Source: Rhizobium sp. Leaf453 (lineage in GTDB: Bacteria > Pseudomonadota > Alphaproteobacteria > Rhizobiales > Rhizobiaceae). From it: a DNA stretch of 64,000 bases. Every line of letters begins with the position of its first letter. Position 1 is the stretch's first letter. The notes beneath the pieces are model-generated. The model was not told where the DNA came from, did no database searches, and saw only the letters and a list, made by a program, of their open reading frames with translations. Both the position numbers and the translations under genes were made by a program. Location: positions 53,445 to 117,444 of the forward strand of contig NZ_LMRG01000006.1 of the NCBI RefSeq assembly GCF_001425605.1, in the 5' to 3' direction. Below, one piece after another: positions 44,815-53,611 of the stretch.

Positions 44815-46995
44815 TCACGGCTGACCGCTGGAGTAAATTGGGGGCGATCCAAAATACTGCGCGGTTATCTCGTCACCTGTAACTGGCTTACCGAATAGGT
44901 ATCCCTGGAGCAGGTCGCAACCGGAAAGCTTGGCAATCACCGCCTGCGCTTCGGTTTCAATGCCTTCAGCCGTGACGGGGATTTCTAAAGAATTCGCCAG
45001 CGCAACCGTAGCCTGAAACACTCCTGCCGCTTTTGGGTCTTTATCCAGTTCTGCCGTAAGGGACTTGTCAATCTTGAGACGGTCAAAACCGAGCCGGCGA
45101 AGCGCGCCGATGCTGGCGTAGCCAATTCCAAAATCGTCAAGCGCCACTTTTACACCCAGGGCTTTCAGCGCGGCGATCGCCCTGTGGGCTTGATCGGGTT
45201 CGGTGATGAGCACTCCCTCCGTGATTTCCAAGGTCAACCGCTTTGGACTAAGCCCCGCACGATCCAATGTCGCAGCCACCCGATTTACAAAATTTTGATC
45301 CTTCAATTGCAGCGGAGACACGTTCAGGCACACGCTAATCGCTGGCCACATCGCAGCCGCAGCCGTGGCTTTTTCCAGAACCTGCAGCCCAAGCATATCG
45401 ATGAGACCCGTCTTTTCAGCAATGGGGATAAAGCTATCCGGTCCGACTGGTCCGAGTGTTGGGCTACACCAGCGGGCCAGCACTTCCACGCCTCGAAGCG
45501 AGTGCGAGCGGGCGTCAACGAGAGGTTGATATCTGACGTCTATGCCCTCGTTGCACAAGGTCTGTCGCAACTGCTCTTCGAGCAAGGACTGTTCGTCTAA
45601 TACTGAACCCAGCGCTTGGTCGTAGAATACTGTCATCCCACGTCCAAAATCCTTCGCTTGGTAGAGGGCAATGTCAGCTGTCCTCATCAACTCTCCCGTT
45701 TGCGCACTGGCATCTTGAGCCACGGAAACGCCGACACTGCCGCCAATCTGTATGAAGCGACCATTGATCTCAAAGGGTGTTGACACCGCTCGTTGAATGA
45801 TATCCGGAACAGCCTCGCGTTCTCGAGCGCCCTGTGGGGCAACAGTGACAATAGCAAACTCATCTCCTCCGAGCCTTGCAATAAAAGCAGGCTCGGAAAG
45901 TGTTGTGCGAAGTCTCTGTGCGACAGCGACAAGCAAATTGTCGCCGGTGCCATGGCCCCATGTATCGTTCACGGCTTTAAAACCGTCGAGATCGAGCAGG
46001 TGCAACTGGATGATCGAACCGTTCGGGTCCGAGACGGCCTCTTGGATAAATTCCGTAAAGCCAGCGCGGTTTGCCAGACCAGTGAGCGGGTCATGAAGGG
46101 CCTTGTGGCGAGACGCTGCTTCATCCTCTCGCAGTTTTCTTATGATCGCGAATCCGACGATTACGATCTGAGCAAGGAAAAGCATGAGGATCGCAAACCC
46201 GATCGCAAGCTGGGTCCTCACCGCAAGGAAGCTCTGGCTCCCAGGGCGTTTTGATGGCCAGCTCAGATAGGCAACGTCGCGACCCCACACGTCGCTCAGC
46301 GGGACGTTGAGCATATTCTGATCTCTCGTCGAATTGAGCGTCATACCGTCAATACGAAAGGCCCGAGCAAGATGATTTACGACCTTGGGTGTCAGATGCC
46401 GGGCGAAGATGAGAACGTATAAATTACCTTCCTCGACACGCGTTGCGGACAGCCGCGGCCTGATCGTCGCAGCGCCAACCACAGCGATACCACCCTTGGT
46501 CTGGATAAACTGAACCGGTACGGGGCCTTTCTGGCGTCTTACGTTGTAAGCCTGTCCAATGAGAGTATTGAGGTCTGGACCGAAGTATGCGGCAGGATCG
46601 ACGCCAAGCTCGTTCCCATCTTTGTAGGCGACGATCACCTTACCTCTGACATCAATGACAACAGCGGTATCGTACAGTGGGTTATCGCTGGCAGTCAGCG
46701 CCCAATTTTCTAAAATCCAGTATCGGCGCGTGATCGAATTGAGTTGCTTGTAAGCTCCATCCCACGTGGCGTTGTCATGGATCGTGCCTGAAAGCTGGCT
46801 GCGCAAAGCGTCAACCGCCCCACGGGCGGCATCGACTGCACGCGCGTCATCGATTTGATTGGCTGTATTCAGAATAGTGTCAATCGAACGAAAAACGATC
46901 ACCGCAAAGGTGCTTGCGACCGCGATGAACAGGATGGCGATTAAGGCAACGATATGTCGTCGGCGCCGCGCGGTCGACATGTGCGATCGTGGCAT
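44815..46995 (-). CDS. CHASE4-GGDEF-EAL cyclic-di-GMP protein
   Basis: A 726-residue membrane protein. An N-terminal membrane helix (HIVALIAILFIAVASTFAVI) and a periplasmic CHASE4-type sensor (TIHDNATWDGAYKQLN, ALTASDNPLYDTAVVIDVRG) are followed by a second membrane helix near 268-290. The GGDEF domain has LTGLANRAGF and an intact ARLGGDEFAIV, so cyclase activity is possible. The EAL domain carries EVLARW in place of EAL, with LEITEGVLI, VALDDFGIGYASIGALRRL and PVTAEGIET, so phosphodiesterase activity is likely. A GGAGGA ribosome site precedes the ATG. It probably links an external signal to motility or biofilm decisions. Confidence 0.93.
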   Translation of the reverse strand: MPRSHMSTARRRRHIVALIAILFIAVASTFAVIVFRSIDTILNTANQIDDARAVDAARGAVDALRSQLSGTIHDNATWDGAYKQLNSITRRYWILENWALTASDNPLYDTAVVIDVRGKVIVAYKDGNELGVDPAAYFGPDLNTLIGQAYNVRRQKGPVPVQFIQTKGGIAVVGAATIRPRLSATRVEEGNLYVLIFARHLTPKVVNHLARAFRIDGMTLNSTRDQNMLNVPLSDVWGRDVAYLSWPSKRPGSQSFLAVRTQLAIGFAILMLFLAQIVIVGFAIIRKLREDEAASRHKALHDPLTGLANRAGFTEFIQEAVSDPNGSIIQLHLLDLDGFKAVNDTWGHGTGDNLLVAVAQRLRTTLSEPAFIARLGGDEFAIVTVAPQGAREREAVPDIIQRAVSTPFEINGRFIQIGGSVGVSVAQDASAQTGELMRTADIALYQAKDFGRGMTVFYDQALGSVLDEQSLLEEQLRQTLCNEGIDVRYQPLVDARSHSLRGVEVLARWCSPTLGPVGPDSFIPIAEKTGLIDMLGLQVLEKATAAAAMWPAISVCLNVSPLQLKDQNFVNRVAATLDRAGLSPKRLTLEITEGVLITEPDQAHRAIAALKALGVKVALDDFGIGYASIGALRRLGFDRLKIDKSLTAELDKDPKAAGVFQATVALANSLEIPVTAEGIETEAQAVIAKLSGCDLLQGYLFGKPVTGDEITAQYFGSPPIYSSGQP

Positions 46996-47567
46996 TCAAT
47001 TCCTCCGGGCTGTTCAACATCGCTGTATTGCGACCTTCCTATCGCATGAGAGACGCTAGCCCGAAGTGCCTAACAATCCCTGACGGAAGTTTGCGATTTT
47101 CGCCTGTCAGCTTTGCCTTGAGTTGCTGGTCGAATTCTGTCGACTTAGCAAGGCTGACCAAAATAAGCCCGATTTCGGAACAGATCCAATCCCATGGAAC
47201 AATTCAAAATCGCGCCCGGATGCTGCCGAGAAGCGAACGGCCGGGGGCAGCAACACCGTAGGCGACCTCAGAATTTCGGTCAAAGACATTGAGAAGCTGG
47301 AGGCTTGTTTCTAGATGAGCGTCCGGCGATTCCACGAAACCCCAATATTCGTGAGCGAAAACGGCTTGAGTTTTACTCCGCTGTCAGTTCCGGCCCGTTT
47401 TCCGACAAAGCTCTGGCCGACGGTTGCGGTCCAACGGCTTGGCAACAATCCGGATCCGGTTTGTACCGAGGGAACCGTGCGCAGCTACGGAAGTTATCAG
47501 TTGTTGCTGAGAAACGCGACCACGGCAGAAGCTAACGGGTGAACCAGCCAACAATGGGAGAGTACGC
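46996..47567. other. Gap upstream of the CBS gene
   Basis: Several open frames exist, none with a family match or good ribosome site. The right part carries the EcfG-type promoter candidate at 47471-47495. Confidence 0.4.
47471..47495 (+). promoter_or_regulatory. EcfG-type promoter candidate for the CBS gene
   Basis: GGAAC at 47471-47475, 16-bp spacer, AGTT at 47492-47495; 72 bp before the GTG at 47568. Confidence 0.5.
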
Positions 47568-47981
47568 GTGAAAGTAAGAGAATTCATGACGGTCCAGGTG
47601 ATATCAGCCAAGCCGACCGATACAGTAGAAGACGTCGCACGTATGATGTCCGAGATCGACAGCGGGGCCATCCCGGTGCTCGAAGATGATGTCGTCGTCG
47701 GAATGATCACCGATCGGGACATCGTCATACGCGTCATCGCCGAGCGCAAGGATGGCTTCACGCCGGTGTCCGATGTCATGACCGAAGGGGTTGAAAGCTG
47801 CCTCGAAGACGACAACATTGCCGAGGCGGCAAGACTGATGGCTGAGCTTCAGATGCGCCGGCTCGTCGTGTTCAACGGGGAAGGCAAGCTTTCCGGCATC
47901 ATCTCGCTTGGGGACATAGCGATTGAGCGTCAGGGCGATCTGGCGACTGAAGCGCTCGAGGAAATCTCACAGGACGCGTGA
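47568..47981 (+). CDS. CBS-pair protein
   Basis: A 137-residue protein made of two CBS motifs (MKVREFMTVQVISAKPTDTV, GAIPVLEDDVVVGMITDRDI; and DVMTEGVESCLEDDNIAEAA, RRLVVFNGEGKLSGIISLGD). CBS pairs bind adenosine nucleotides and report energy state; free-standing ones often respond to stress. The GTG start has GGGAG upstream and an EcfG-type promoter 72 bp before. It is followed 63 bp later by a DUF72 gene on the same strand. Confidence 0.9.
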   Translation: MKVREFMTVQVISAKPTDTVEDVARMMSEIDSGAIPVLEDDVVVGMITDRDIVIRVIAERKDGFTPVSDVMTEGVESCLEDDNIAEAARLMAELQMRRLVVFNGEGKLSGIISLGDIAIERQGDLATEALEEISQDA

Positions 47982-48044
47982 TGCGATTGCCCATGCGCGC
48001 GCTGACTCATGCGATCCGTTCATCATGCCGGGGGGACGGTTAGA

Positions 48045-48935
48045 ATGGCCGAGCGAACAGCCCAAGACGTCGCGGCGCGGCGGGCTAGGCGCGCCGAGCG
48101 TCGCCAGAAGCAACGCGATGCGAATATCGATCGAGCCGCCAAAATGCACCAGTTACGGCTCGCCAATTCCAAGCCGGCTGCTGATCAAGCAAAGGATCAG
48201 ATCGCCGGTGGCTTCCACATCGGGTGCTCCGGCTGGTATTATTGGCATTGGAAGGGCAAATTCTATCCGGCCGATGTTCCATCGGGCCAGTACTTTGCAA
48301 TCTACCAGGACCACTTCAGGACGGTCGAACTCAATGCGCCATTTTATTCCTGGCCGACGATCGGAGCCGTAAAGACTTGGATTCGTCAAGCCGAGCCGGG
48401 TTTTATCTACACCATCAAGGTCTGCGAGCTCATTACGCATCTCAAGCGGTTTGAGGACACAAGGATCCTGGTCAAGGATTTTGGCTATATCGCTGACCTC
48501 CTCGGCCCGCAAATGGGCTGCTTTCTGTTCCAGCTGCCGCCAAGCGTGCGCTATACGCGTGCAATGCTGGATTCGATCCTGTCACAGCTCGATCGTTCTC
48601 TCAGGAATGTCGTTGAATTCCGCCACAAGAGTTGGTGGAATGAGGAGGTCTTTGACGCCTTCAAGGCGGCAGGGGCGATTTTCTGTTCGTGCAGTGGTCC
48701 GCGGTTGCCCGACGAACTGGTTCGGACCGCCGATGACATCTATGTCCGGTTCCATGGGACGACGCAGTGGTATCGCCATGACTACACGGACGATGAACTC
48801 ATGATATGGGTCGACCGCATCAGGCGAAGCGGCGCCAAGACCGTGTGGGCCTATTTCAACAACGATCGCGATGGCCATTCGATCAAAAATGCCAAGCGGC
48901 TAGCAGAACTGCTTGAGGTTCGCCCGGCTGAATGA
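48045..48935 (+). CDS. DUF72 family protein (YecE-like), copy 2
   Basis: A 296-residue DUF72 protein with the typical core: FHIGCSGWYYWHWKGKFYPA, YFAIYQDHFRTVELNAPFYS, FIYTIKVCELITHLKRFEDT, GCFLFQLPPSVRYTRAMLDS, VVEFRHKSWWNEEVFDAFKA and VRFHGTTQWYRHDYTDDELM. It carries an extra N-terminal basic helix of about 55 residues (RRARRAERRQKQRDANIDRA) that copy 1 lacks. ATG 48045 follows a G-rich ribosome site; an in-frame ATG at 48009 is an alternative. Function of the family unknown. It probably forms an operon with the CBS gene. Confidence 0.88.
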   Translation: MAERTAQDVAARRARRAERRQKQRDANIDRAAKMHQLRLANSKPAADQAKDQIAGGFHIGCSGWYYWHWKGKFYPADVPSGQYFAIYQDHFRTVELNAPFYSWPTIGAVKTWIRQAEPGFIYTIKVCELITHLKRFEDTRILVKDFGYIADLLGPQMGCFLFQLPPSVRYTRAMLDSILSQLDRSLRNVVEFRHKSWWNEEVFDAFKAAGAIFCSCSGPRLPDELVRTADDIYVRFHGTTQWYRHDYTDDELMIWVDRIRRSGAKTVWAYFNNDRDGHSIKNAKRLAELLEVRPAE

Positions 48936-48960
48936 CCGCGGCAGTTACTTCCGAATTCCC

Positions 48961-49262
48961 TCACAATCGTTCACCCTCGCGTACGTTGTCATGCTTCGGG
49001 CCGTCGCGAAACCGAGTATCAGCCGTTCCGTGGGGAAGCCCTCCGATAATTGCACCACCTGCAAACAATTCGCGACAGGTCGCCAGCATGACGTTCGCCA
49101 TAGCGCCGCCGGCGGACAGTCCGGTGACGAAGATCTTATCAGGATTAATACCGTGAGACTCAACGACGTGGCCGATCATCTCACGGATTGAAAAAGCCTC
49201 GCCCGCATCCCGCCGTATGTCGCCCGGCTCAAACCAGTTGAAACACAGGTTGGCTCGCCGAC
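48961..49262 (-). pseudogene. PHB-depolymerase-type esterase fragment
   Basis: The minus strand encodes CFNWFEPGDIRRDAGEAFSI, REMIGHVVESHGINPDKIFV and TGLSAGGAMANVMLAT with the nucleophile Ser in GLSAG, then ELFAGGAIIGGLPHGTAD before losing homology. Only the middle of a ~350-residue esterase (PhaZ/LpqC-like) remains. Its upstream end is joined directly to the end of a GreA-like pseudogene at about 49245-49262. Confidence 0.75.
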
Positions 49263-49716
49263 CTTCCCTCCATCAATCGCGCGCGCCAGTCGCGCCGTCC
49301 AGGCGATCGCGCCGGAAGTTGGATCGGCCTCGTCCCCCCTACGATGGTGAGTTCCTGCGGGTGCCGCCACGTTCAACAACGACTGCTGTTTCAAACTGCA
49401 CCTGATCTATGTCATTCGGGGTCGGCACGATTTCCATGCTTTTTCTTCGCGCCTCCCAGTATCGTAGCTCACGGCTGAACAGAGACCGATCCTTGTCGCT
49501 CGAGGCTCGAACGACACGGTCCTTCAACGAGGTGATCTCGCCTTCGATCTTCGATGCTCCGGTTTCCGTCACGACGTTTCTCGCTTTCCTCAATGGCCTG
49601 TCTGGAACGGCTTGAGCAGGCCCGCTTATCCTCTCGCGCGGTCGATCGGCAATTTTGACGTAAACCGGGTTTAGCCATTCGACGTCTGTGGGTTTATCAA
49701 GTTCACCAGATTCCAT
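49228..49716 (-). pseudogene. GreA-like protein remnant with chimeric N-terminus
   Basis: From the ATG at 49716 (GAGG upstream) the frame starts with TDVEWLNPVYVKIADRPRER and ISGPAQAV, which resembles the beginning of DUF982 proteins. It then changes to a GreA/GreB-like part: ASKIEGEITSLKDRVVRASS, SRELRYWEARRKSMEIVPTP and VQFETAVVVERGG. Two single-base shifts near 49325-49345 are needed to continue into DEADPTSGAIAWTARLARAI, DGGKVGEP. After that the sequence runs into the esterase fragment. It appears to be the product of at least one deletion fusing DUF982, GreA-like and esterase sequences. Confidence 0.65.
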
Positions 49717-49756
49717 GTTAGCCTCGGAAAGGACCGCTAACAACGGGCGCTAGGAA

Positions 49757-49954
49757 ATGTCCGGGTCTCAGACGAAAATTGCGGGAGCGCTCGTAGAATT
49801 TGTTCCCGAGGAATATTTTGAAGATCATGCCGCAATCATAATCGCCCGTGCTATTCTCGTGGAACGGAACCGTTGCGTGAGGAAGATTCCCGCCTCCAAG
49901 CAGATCACTGCACACCTCTCGGCTCTTTCAGAACCACCATCATTCCAAACTTAA
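49757..49954 (+). CDS. Possible small protein, unknown
   Basis: A 65-residue frame starting MSGSQTKIAGALVEFVPEEY and continuing FEDHAAIIIARAILVERN. No family or clear ribosome site (AGGAA lies close to the ATG). It may be a short real gene or chance. Confidence 0.3.
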   Translation: MSGSQTKIAGALVEFVPEEYFEDHAAIIIARAILVERNRCVRKIPASKQITAHLSALSEPPSFQT

Positions 49955-50013
49955 GAGGGGTGGGAAAATCCCTGGTGCGAAAACCCGCCGCCGAAACATC
50001 ATCCGTAAGGCGT

Positions 50014-50163
50014 TCATTTATAGCATGTCTTGATGTCCTGCCCCGGTCTCACGAAGTAAAGCGAGCGGCTTCTCCAAGCTGCAGTCAACTGGGCTGCTAT
50101 TTCTTCAACTGTCCAATCCGGAAATTCATTATGCAGCGCGTTGGCGAACTCTTCCAGCGTCAT
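50014..50163 (-). CDS. Possible 49-residue protein
   Basis: The minus strand reads MTLEEFANALHNEFPDWTVE, EIAAQLTAAWRSRSLYFVRP and ends KTCYK. The amphipathic helical pattern and acidic start look like a real small protein. The upstream GGCAGG is a weak ribosome site. It is too short for routine gene finding. Confidence 0.4.
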   Translation of the reverse strand: MTLEEFANALHNEFPDWTVEEIAAQLTAAWRSRSLYFVRPGQDIKTCYK

Positions 50164-50371
50164 TGTTTAAAGCCTGCCGCCGGCAGCGCGGTCGGCATGA
50201 AATTTGGTCGTATCGGATAGATTCTTATCTGGGCTCATCGTCAATTTTTAGTTGCGTTTTTACCCCTCGGCAAGCATTTTGCCTGCGGCGCTAGTATGAG
50301 CGTTACATTGACGTGAGTGCGAATTACGTGAGACTAGAATCCGCCTGCGAAATTCGAACGCTCCGGGCAGG

Positions 50372-50665
50372 CTAGGGCTCCTGTTTTATGATTAGCGGCA
50401 GGAGCCCTCGCTGCTTCTGCCCGACCCCGCGCCACGGATCAACCACGTCACCGAGCCGCAGGCCGAAGCTTACTCTGTCCAGGAAGCGCTGATCAGTGAT
50501 CGATCGCCGGTTCAATATCAACCTTTGTCTACTCAAGCGACCACTCGTCGTCACAGCCCTCATTGTGAACGTGAATCCATGTTCCGGAAAGTCGATCTCG
50601 CCGCTGGCTAAAACAATTGGTGCCGTTCCCGGGAGGTCCACGAAGCTGAGGGTCTCAAAGATCAC
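50372..50665 (-). CDS. Small protein, unknown
   Basis: A 97-residue frame starting at GTG 50665: MIFETLSFVDLPGTAPIVLA, SGEIDFPEHGFTFTMRAVTT, ending PLIIKQEP. The first half has alternating beta-type hydrophobicity; no family is recognised. Its last codons lie inside a hairpin (50374-50408). Moderate doubt whether it is translated. Confidence 0.35.
   Translation of the reverse strand: MIFETLSFVDLPGTAPIVLASGEIDFPEHGFTFTMRAVTTSGRLSRQRLILNRRSITDQRFLDRVSFGLRLGDVVDPWRGVGQKQRGLLPLIIKQEP
50374..50408. repeat. 10-bp-arm hairpin over a gene end
   Basis: AGGGCTCCTG (50374-50383) pairs with CAGGAGCCCT (50399-50408). No T-run follows on either strand. Confidence 0.5.
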
Positions 50666-50737
50666 CGATCAGGCTGACTCTGCCGATGTCTTTTCTGCCA
50701 TGCGCTCGGATCGTCCACCGATAGCTTCCCATAAGAA

Positions 50738-51118
50738 TCAGTCTCGACCATGGATGAAGGCGTGCCCCTCATTCGTGTCTTTCGGGCTCTTCTCATCCAT
50801 GACATCGACTGCAGTTACGTGGTCATCATGGCTGTGCATGACGCGGAGCGTGGATAAGGCCTGCTCCATCGCGTCGATTGCGTCGGTTGGGCGCCAACCT
50901 TGCAGACTCACCCGCTCTAAAATGGACTGTATGGAGCCGTCAACTGTTTCCTTCAGCACATTGAGTCGATCACGGTTCTCCGGCGCTGACCCGTCATTGT
51001 TGATGACCCCGGCCGACTGCCCTGAAAGATCCTCGTCCGGGGGGATTACGTCTGCAGGTGTTAAACCGGGGCCGGTTACCTCGGCGACAAGCGATTTTGC
51101 AACGTCTTTAACTAGCAT
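50738..51118 (-). CDS. Stress-promoter-controlled small protein, unknown
   Basis: A 126-residue acidic, soluble protein: MLVKDVAKSLVAEVTGPGLT at the start, a helical middle (RLNVLKETVDGSIQSILERV, TDAIDAMEQALSTLRVMHSH) and a charged tail. No domain known. The ATG at 51118 has GGAGT upstream and lies just after an EcfG-type promoter (51141-51165), which excludes the longer frame beginning at 51142. Confidence 0.65.
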   Translation of the reverse strand: MLVKDVAKSLVAEVTGPGLTPADVIPPDEDLSGQSAGVINNDGSAPENRDRLNVLKETVDGSIQSILERVSLQGWRPTDAIDAMEQALSTLRVMHSHDDHVTAVDVMDEKSPKDTNEGHAFIHGRD

Positions 51119-51140
51119 GGCGGTACTCCGTTCCCGCCAC

Positions 51141-51165
51141 AACCGGATGAGTCTAGAAAAGTTCC
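51141..51165 (-). promoter_or_regulatory. EcfG-type promoter candidate
   Basis: Minus strand: GGAAC at 51165-51161, 16-bp spacer, GGTT at 51144-51141; 23 bp before the ATG at 51118. Confidence 0.65.
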
Positions 51166-51339
51166 GCTAAGCGTGTTTCACTGGCTCCGTGAATGCGGCG
51201 CCACCTGAGCCGCGCTGTTGGCTTGTTCAATGGGGCCGGGCGTCGGAGCCCAATAATCATCGGGCAAGTGCGCTTTGCACCAGTAGCCGATCCGGCGTGG
51301 ACTCGCTCCAAGCCAAAGCAGTTCTACTCATCACAATTG

Positions 51340-52083
51340 GGATGAATGCAAGTCCGATCGTGGTCAGCTGGCGGCGCGGGCGTGAGTTCGTCGGTGATCC
51401 TTTCTCATCACAGGCGTTGACCTCGATATCGAAGCTCTCGCCGGCTCGCTGTCGCATCGGCTCGAGCATCGAGCGTGCCCAACCAACTCCCGCGACCGAT
51501 AAAGGTTCAGTGGGCAGGGCGCTAACTCTCCATCTGGTCGCGGCTTGCTATCGGATTGCTGTCGTCTGTCACTTCGGACTGCCGTCGCCAGCGGCGAACG
51601 ATCAAGCCAAAGTTCCTGATTTCTCCGCCGCCAATTGGAAGCGGCGCGACATATCCATCGGCAGCCGCCCAGTTCGGCGATCACAACTCCCAAACCACCG
51701 AGGCGCAACGCCTCATCACATGACTCCGCGATTGCCATTTCGTCCTTACACTCGACGAAAATCCGGCGATCGGGTTTCAACCCGACCTGCGACAGGCTGG
51801 GCGCAATGATGTCTGTTCTCGACAGGCACCAAAAGTCCGAACCCTTTGTCATGGCCGCGATACCGGCGGCGAACAGGGCCGAGACGGCACCTTTAACCCC
51901 GTCATCCCCGCCCGCCGCCGATTTCATGGATTGCGCCATAGGCAAGCCCGCTGCCGGCAATCTCTGATCTATCTTAGGAACGCCGAACGCAAGCGCTTTG
52001 CGCGGCCGCCGGGTAGTGCCATCGATCGTCTCGATGGCCTCCCGGAGCTCGCCAATAGTCTCTGCGCTCGCGCGGAGGGGCAC
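51340..52083 (-). pseudogene. imuA: ImuA-like mutagenesis protein, multiply frameshifted
   Basis: The frame from 52083 matches ImuA for ~150 residues (KALAFGVPKIDQRL, GAVSALFAAGIAAMTKGSDF, SLSQVGLKPDRRIFVECKDE, SCDEALRLGGLGVVIAEL). Near 51660 the frame is lost; the homologous continuation jumps between frames: LPMDMSRRFQLAAEKSGTLA, GLIVRRWRRQSEVTDDSNPI, then MLEPMRQRAGESFDIEVNAC, DEKG. ImuA works with ImuB and DnaE2 in SOS mutagenesis; neither partner gene is present here. A GTTC-N7-GTTC LexA-type box remains upstream at 52220-52234. Confidence 0.8.
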
Positions 52084-52219
52084 GTTGCGTATCCTGTGGA
52101 TAGACTATGGATGTTCTCGGCCGCCATGATGGCGGGTTCTTATTATGTTCTCATGCCGGAAAGTGTCAAGGCCAGTGGGCTCGACAGCGTTTGGTGACTC
52201 TGCCGGGTAAGCCTGTAAC

Positions 52220-52234
52220 GTTCGGTATTCGTTC
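52220..52234. promoter_or_regulatory. Alphaproteobacterial LexA (SOS) box
   Basis: GTTCGGTATTCGTTC, an exact GTTC-N7-GTTC direct repeat, 137 bp upstream of the imuA pseudogene start. By chance about one such site per strand is expected in a window this size, so the position is the main support. Confidence 0.5.
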
Positions 52235-52314
52235 GATCGCTGTCCCTGAACATACCCAAGATTGGTGCACTACGGCGGAGAGCTAAAGCCGCAACACGAC
52301 CAGCGGGGCCAAGA

Positions 52315-52502
52315 TCAGCGGTGATGGCTAGGCTTTTGCTCGGCCTGTTGTTTCAACCGCGCCATTCGCAACACTTCCATCTTGCGCTTATCAGCCGCGA
52401 TCCGAGCATCTTCCTTGCGGTTGCGAAGCTCTTTGCTGCTTCAAATTCGCCGCGGGGTGAGGCGCCACGACGGTGGCGCTTTTTGATTTCGCCCTCCGTC
52501 AT
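52315..52502 (-). pseudogene. Small basic protein gene with frameshift, coupled to the receiver pseudogene
   Basis: ATG 52502 overlaps the stop of the receiver gene (ATGA). It reads MTEGEIKKRHRRGASPRGEF, then one base is out of phase near 52430 and the sequence continues KELRNRKEDARIAADKRKME, VLRMARLKQQAEQKPSHHR to a stop at 52315. The whole length is not a multiple of three. No family known. Confidence 0.5.
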
Positions 52503-52903
52503 GCCCGTTGCTCCATTTCATCCTGAAATGCGCGTTGCGCGATCACATCTGTCACCGTGTCGAGAAGGCGCGATGGCTCGAATGGTTTCGTCAACCACGT
52601 GGCATGCCTGAAGACATCGGGCACGTCGTCATTGCGTGAGCCCGAACAGATCAAGAATGGAATGTTTCTGCAGACAAGCGAGCGCACGATCTGTTCGCTT
52701 GAGCCGCTTGAGGGCGATATCCAAAATGGCCGAAGCGGGCGTATAGTGTTCCAGCCATCGCAGTGCGTCGCCGTTCGATGTGTGGATCTCACAGACATGA
52801 CCCGCATCCGTCAAGGTCTGCTCGATATCAAGCGCGATCAGAGGTTCATCCTCGACGATGAGGACGGTATTTGCTCTCCGAATAAAGAATTGTGCAGGGT
52901 CAT
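52499..52903 (-). pseudogene. Single-domain response regulator, frameshifted
   Basis: From the ATG at 52903 (GGAG upstream) the start reads MTLHNSLFGEQ; one base appears missing near 52870, after which the receiver reads NTVLIVEDEPLIALDIEQTL, ASAILDIAL with the phosphoacceptor Asp. A second shift near 52705 leads into SSEQIVRSLVCRNIPFLICS and TKPFEPSRLLDTVTDVIAQ. It is a CheY-like protein of the type partnered with HWE kinases. Not translatable as one piece. Confidence 0.75.
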
Positions 52904-53069
52904 GACGGCTCCGCCATAGTTGGGCGAGAGCAGTCAACTCCCCAGCGATCACAGCCGAGTTACACTTCGTGACACCGATGGTAAAGCGCACGCCCATTGG
53001 GGCGAGCGTCAATAAGTAATTTAAAGTAGACTTCCCTCAGATACGGCGCGACTGATCGTTGGCCGCCAC

Positions 53070-53297
53070 TTAGCCTGCTTGGTCGAGCACGACTTTTGCC
53101 AGGATCGTACCAGCGCTGTCGGTAATGTCGATTGACCGTACGTCGGGCTTTTTCCCGCGAGCGAGTGCTTCCGAGGCCATCTCGAACAGGCTGCTTTCAG
53201 CGTCGAGTTTCGCCGCTTCGAGCGTGTCAAAAGCGATACCCTCAGCGTCGCGTTCGACGACGCCGTTAGTCGCCAGGTGAAAATAGAAGTGTGGCAT
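53070..53297 (-). CDS. DUF6894 family small protein
   Basis: A 75-residue protein with the family opening PHFYFHLATNGVVERDAEGI, then FDTLEAAKLDAESSLFEMAS and a beta-type end (VRSIDITDSAGTILAKVVLD). The family is common in rhizobia; role unknown. Start ATG follows GAGGAAA, and an EcfG-type promoter lies at 53325-53349, so it is likely expressed in general stress. Confidence 0.82.
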   Translation of the reverse strand: MPHFYFHLATNGVVERDAEGIAFDTLEAAKLDAESSLFEMASEALARGKKPDVRSIDITDSAGTILAKVVLDQAG

Positions 53298-53324
53298 GAA
53301 TGTTTTCCTCGTTTGCGAGGATCA

Positions 53325-53349
53325 AACCGATCCGGCCGCGTCAAGTTCC
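53325..53349 (-). promoter_or_regulatory. EcfG-type promoter candidate for the DUF6894 gene
   Basis: Minus strand: GGAAC at 53349-53345, 16-bp spacer, GGTT at 53328-53325; 28 bp before the ATG at 53297. Confidence 0.65.
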
Positions 53350-53404
53350 GTAGGGCGGAGACATTGCGTCGAACACGCAGCGTGTTTGACCAGCAGCTAT
53401 CTCG

Positions 53405-53611
53405 TTACTTTGCGCCACGTGACATCCATCGGACGTATTTGCCATCTCTGTAGGTAAATGAGCCGTGGTCGCAATGCTTTTCGACTGACATGAATTGCCC
53501 TGGCGCGTAACCCGACAAGACTAGAAGCCGCATATATTCATCCAAGGCCGGCCATGGCGTCGCCCTTGCGACGTCTCTCTGTCCAGGAACTCTGATTGTC
53601 CGCGCGTACAT
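53405..53611 (-). CDS. Small protein, unknown
   Basis: A 68-residue protein: MYARTIRVPGQRDVARATPW, PALDEYMRLLVLSGYAPGQF, MSVEKHCDHGSFTYRDGKYV. ATG 53611 follows GGGGCG; an ATG/frame seven codons upstream is an alternative. No domain recognised. Confidence 0.5.
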   Translation of the reverse strand: MYARTIRVPGQRDVARATPWPALDEYMRLLVLSGYAPGQFMSVEKHCDHGSFTYRDGKYVRWMSRGAK

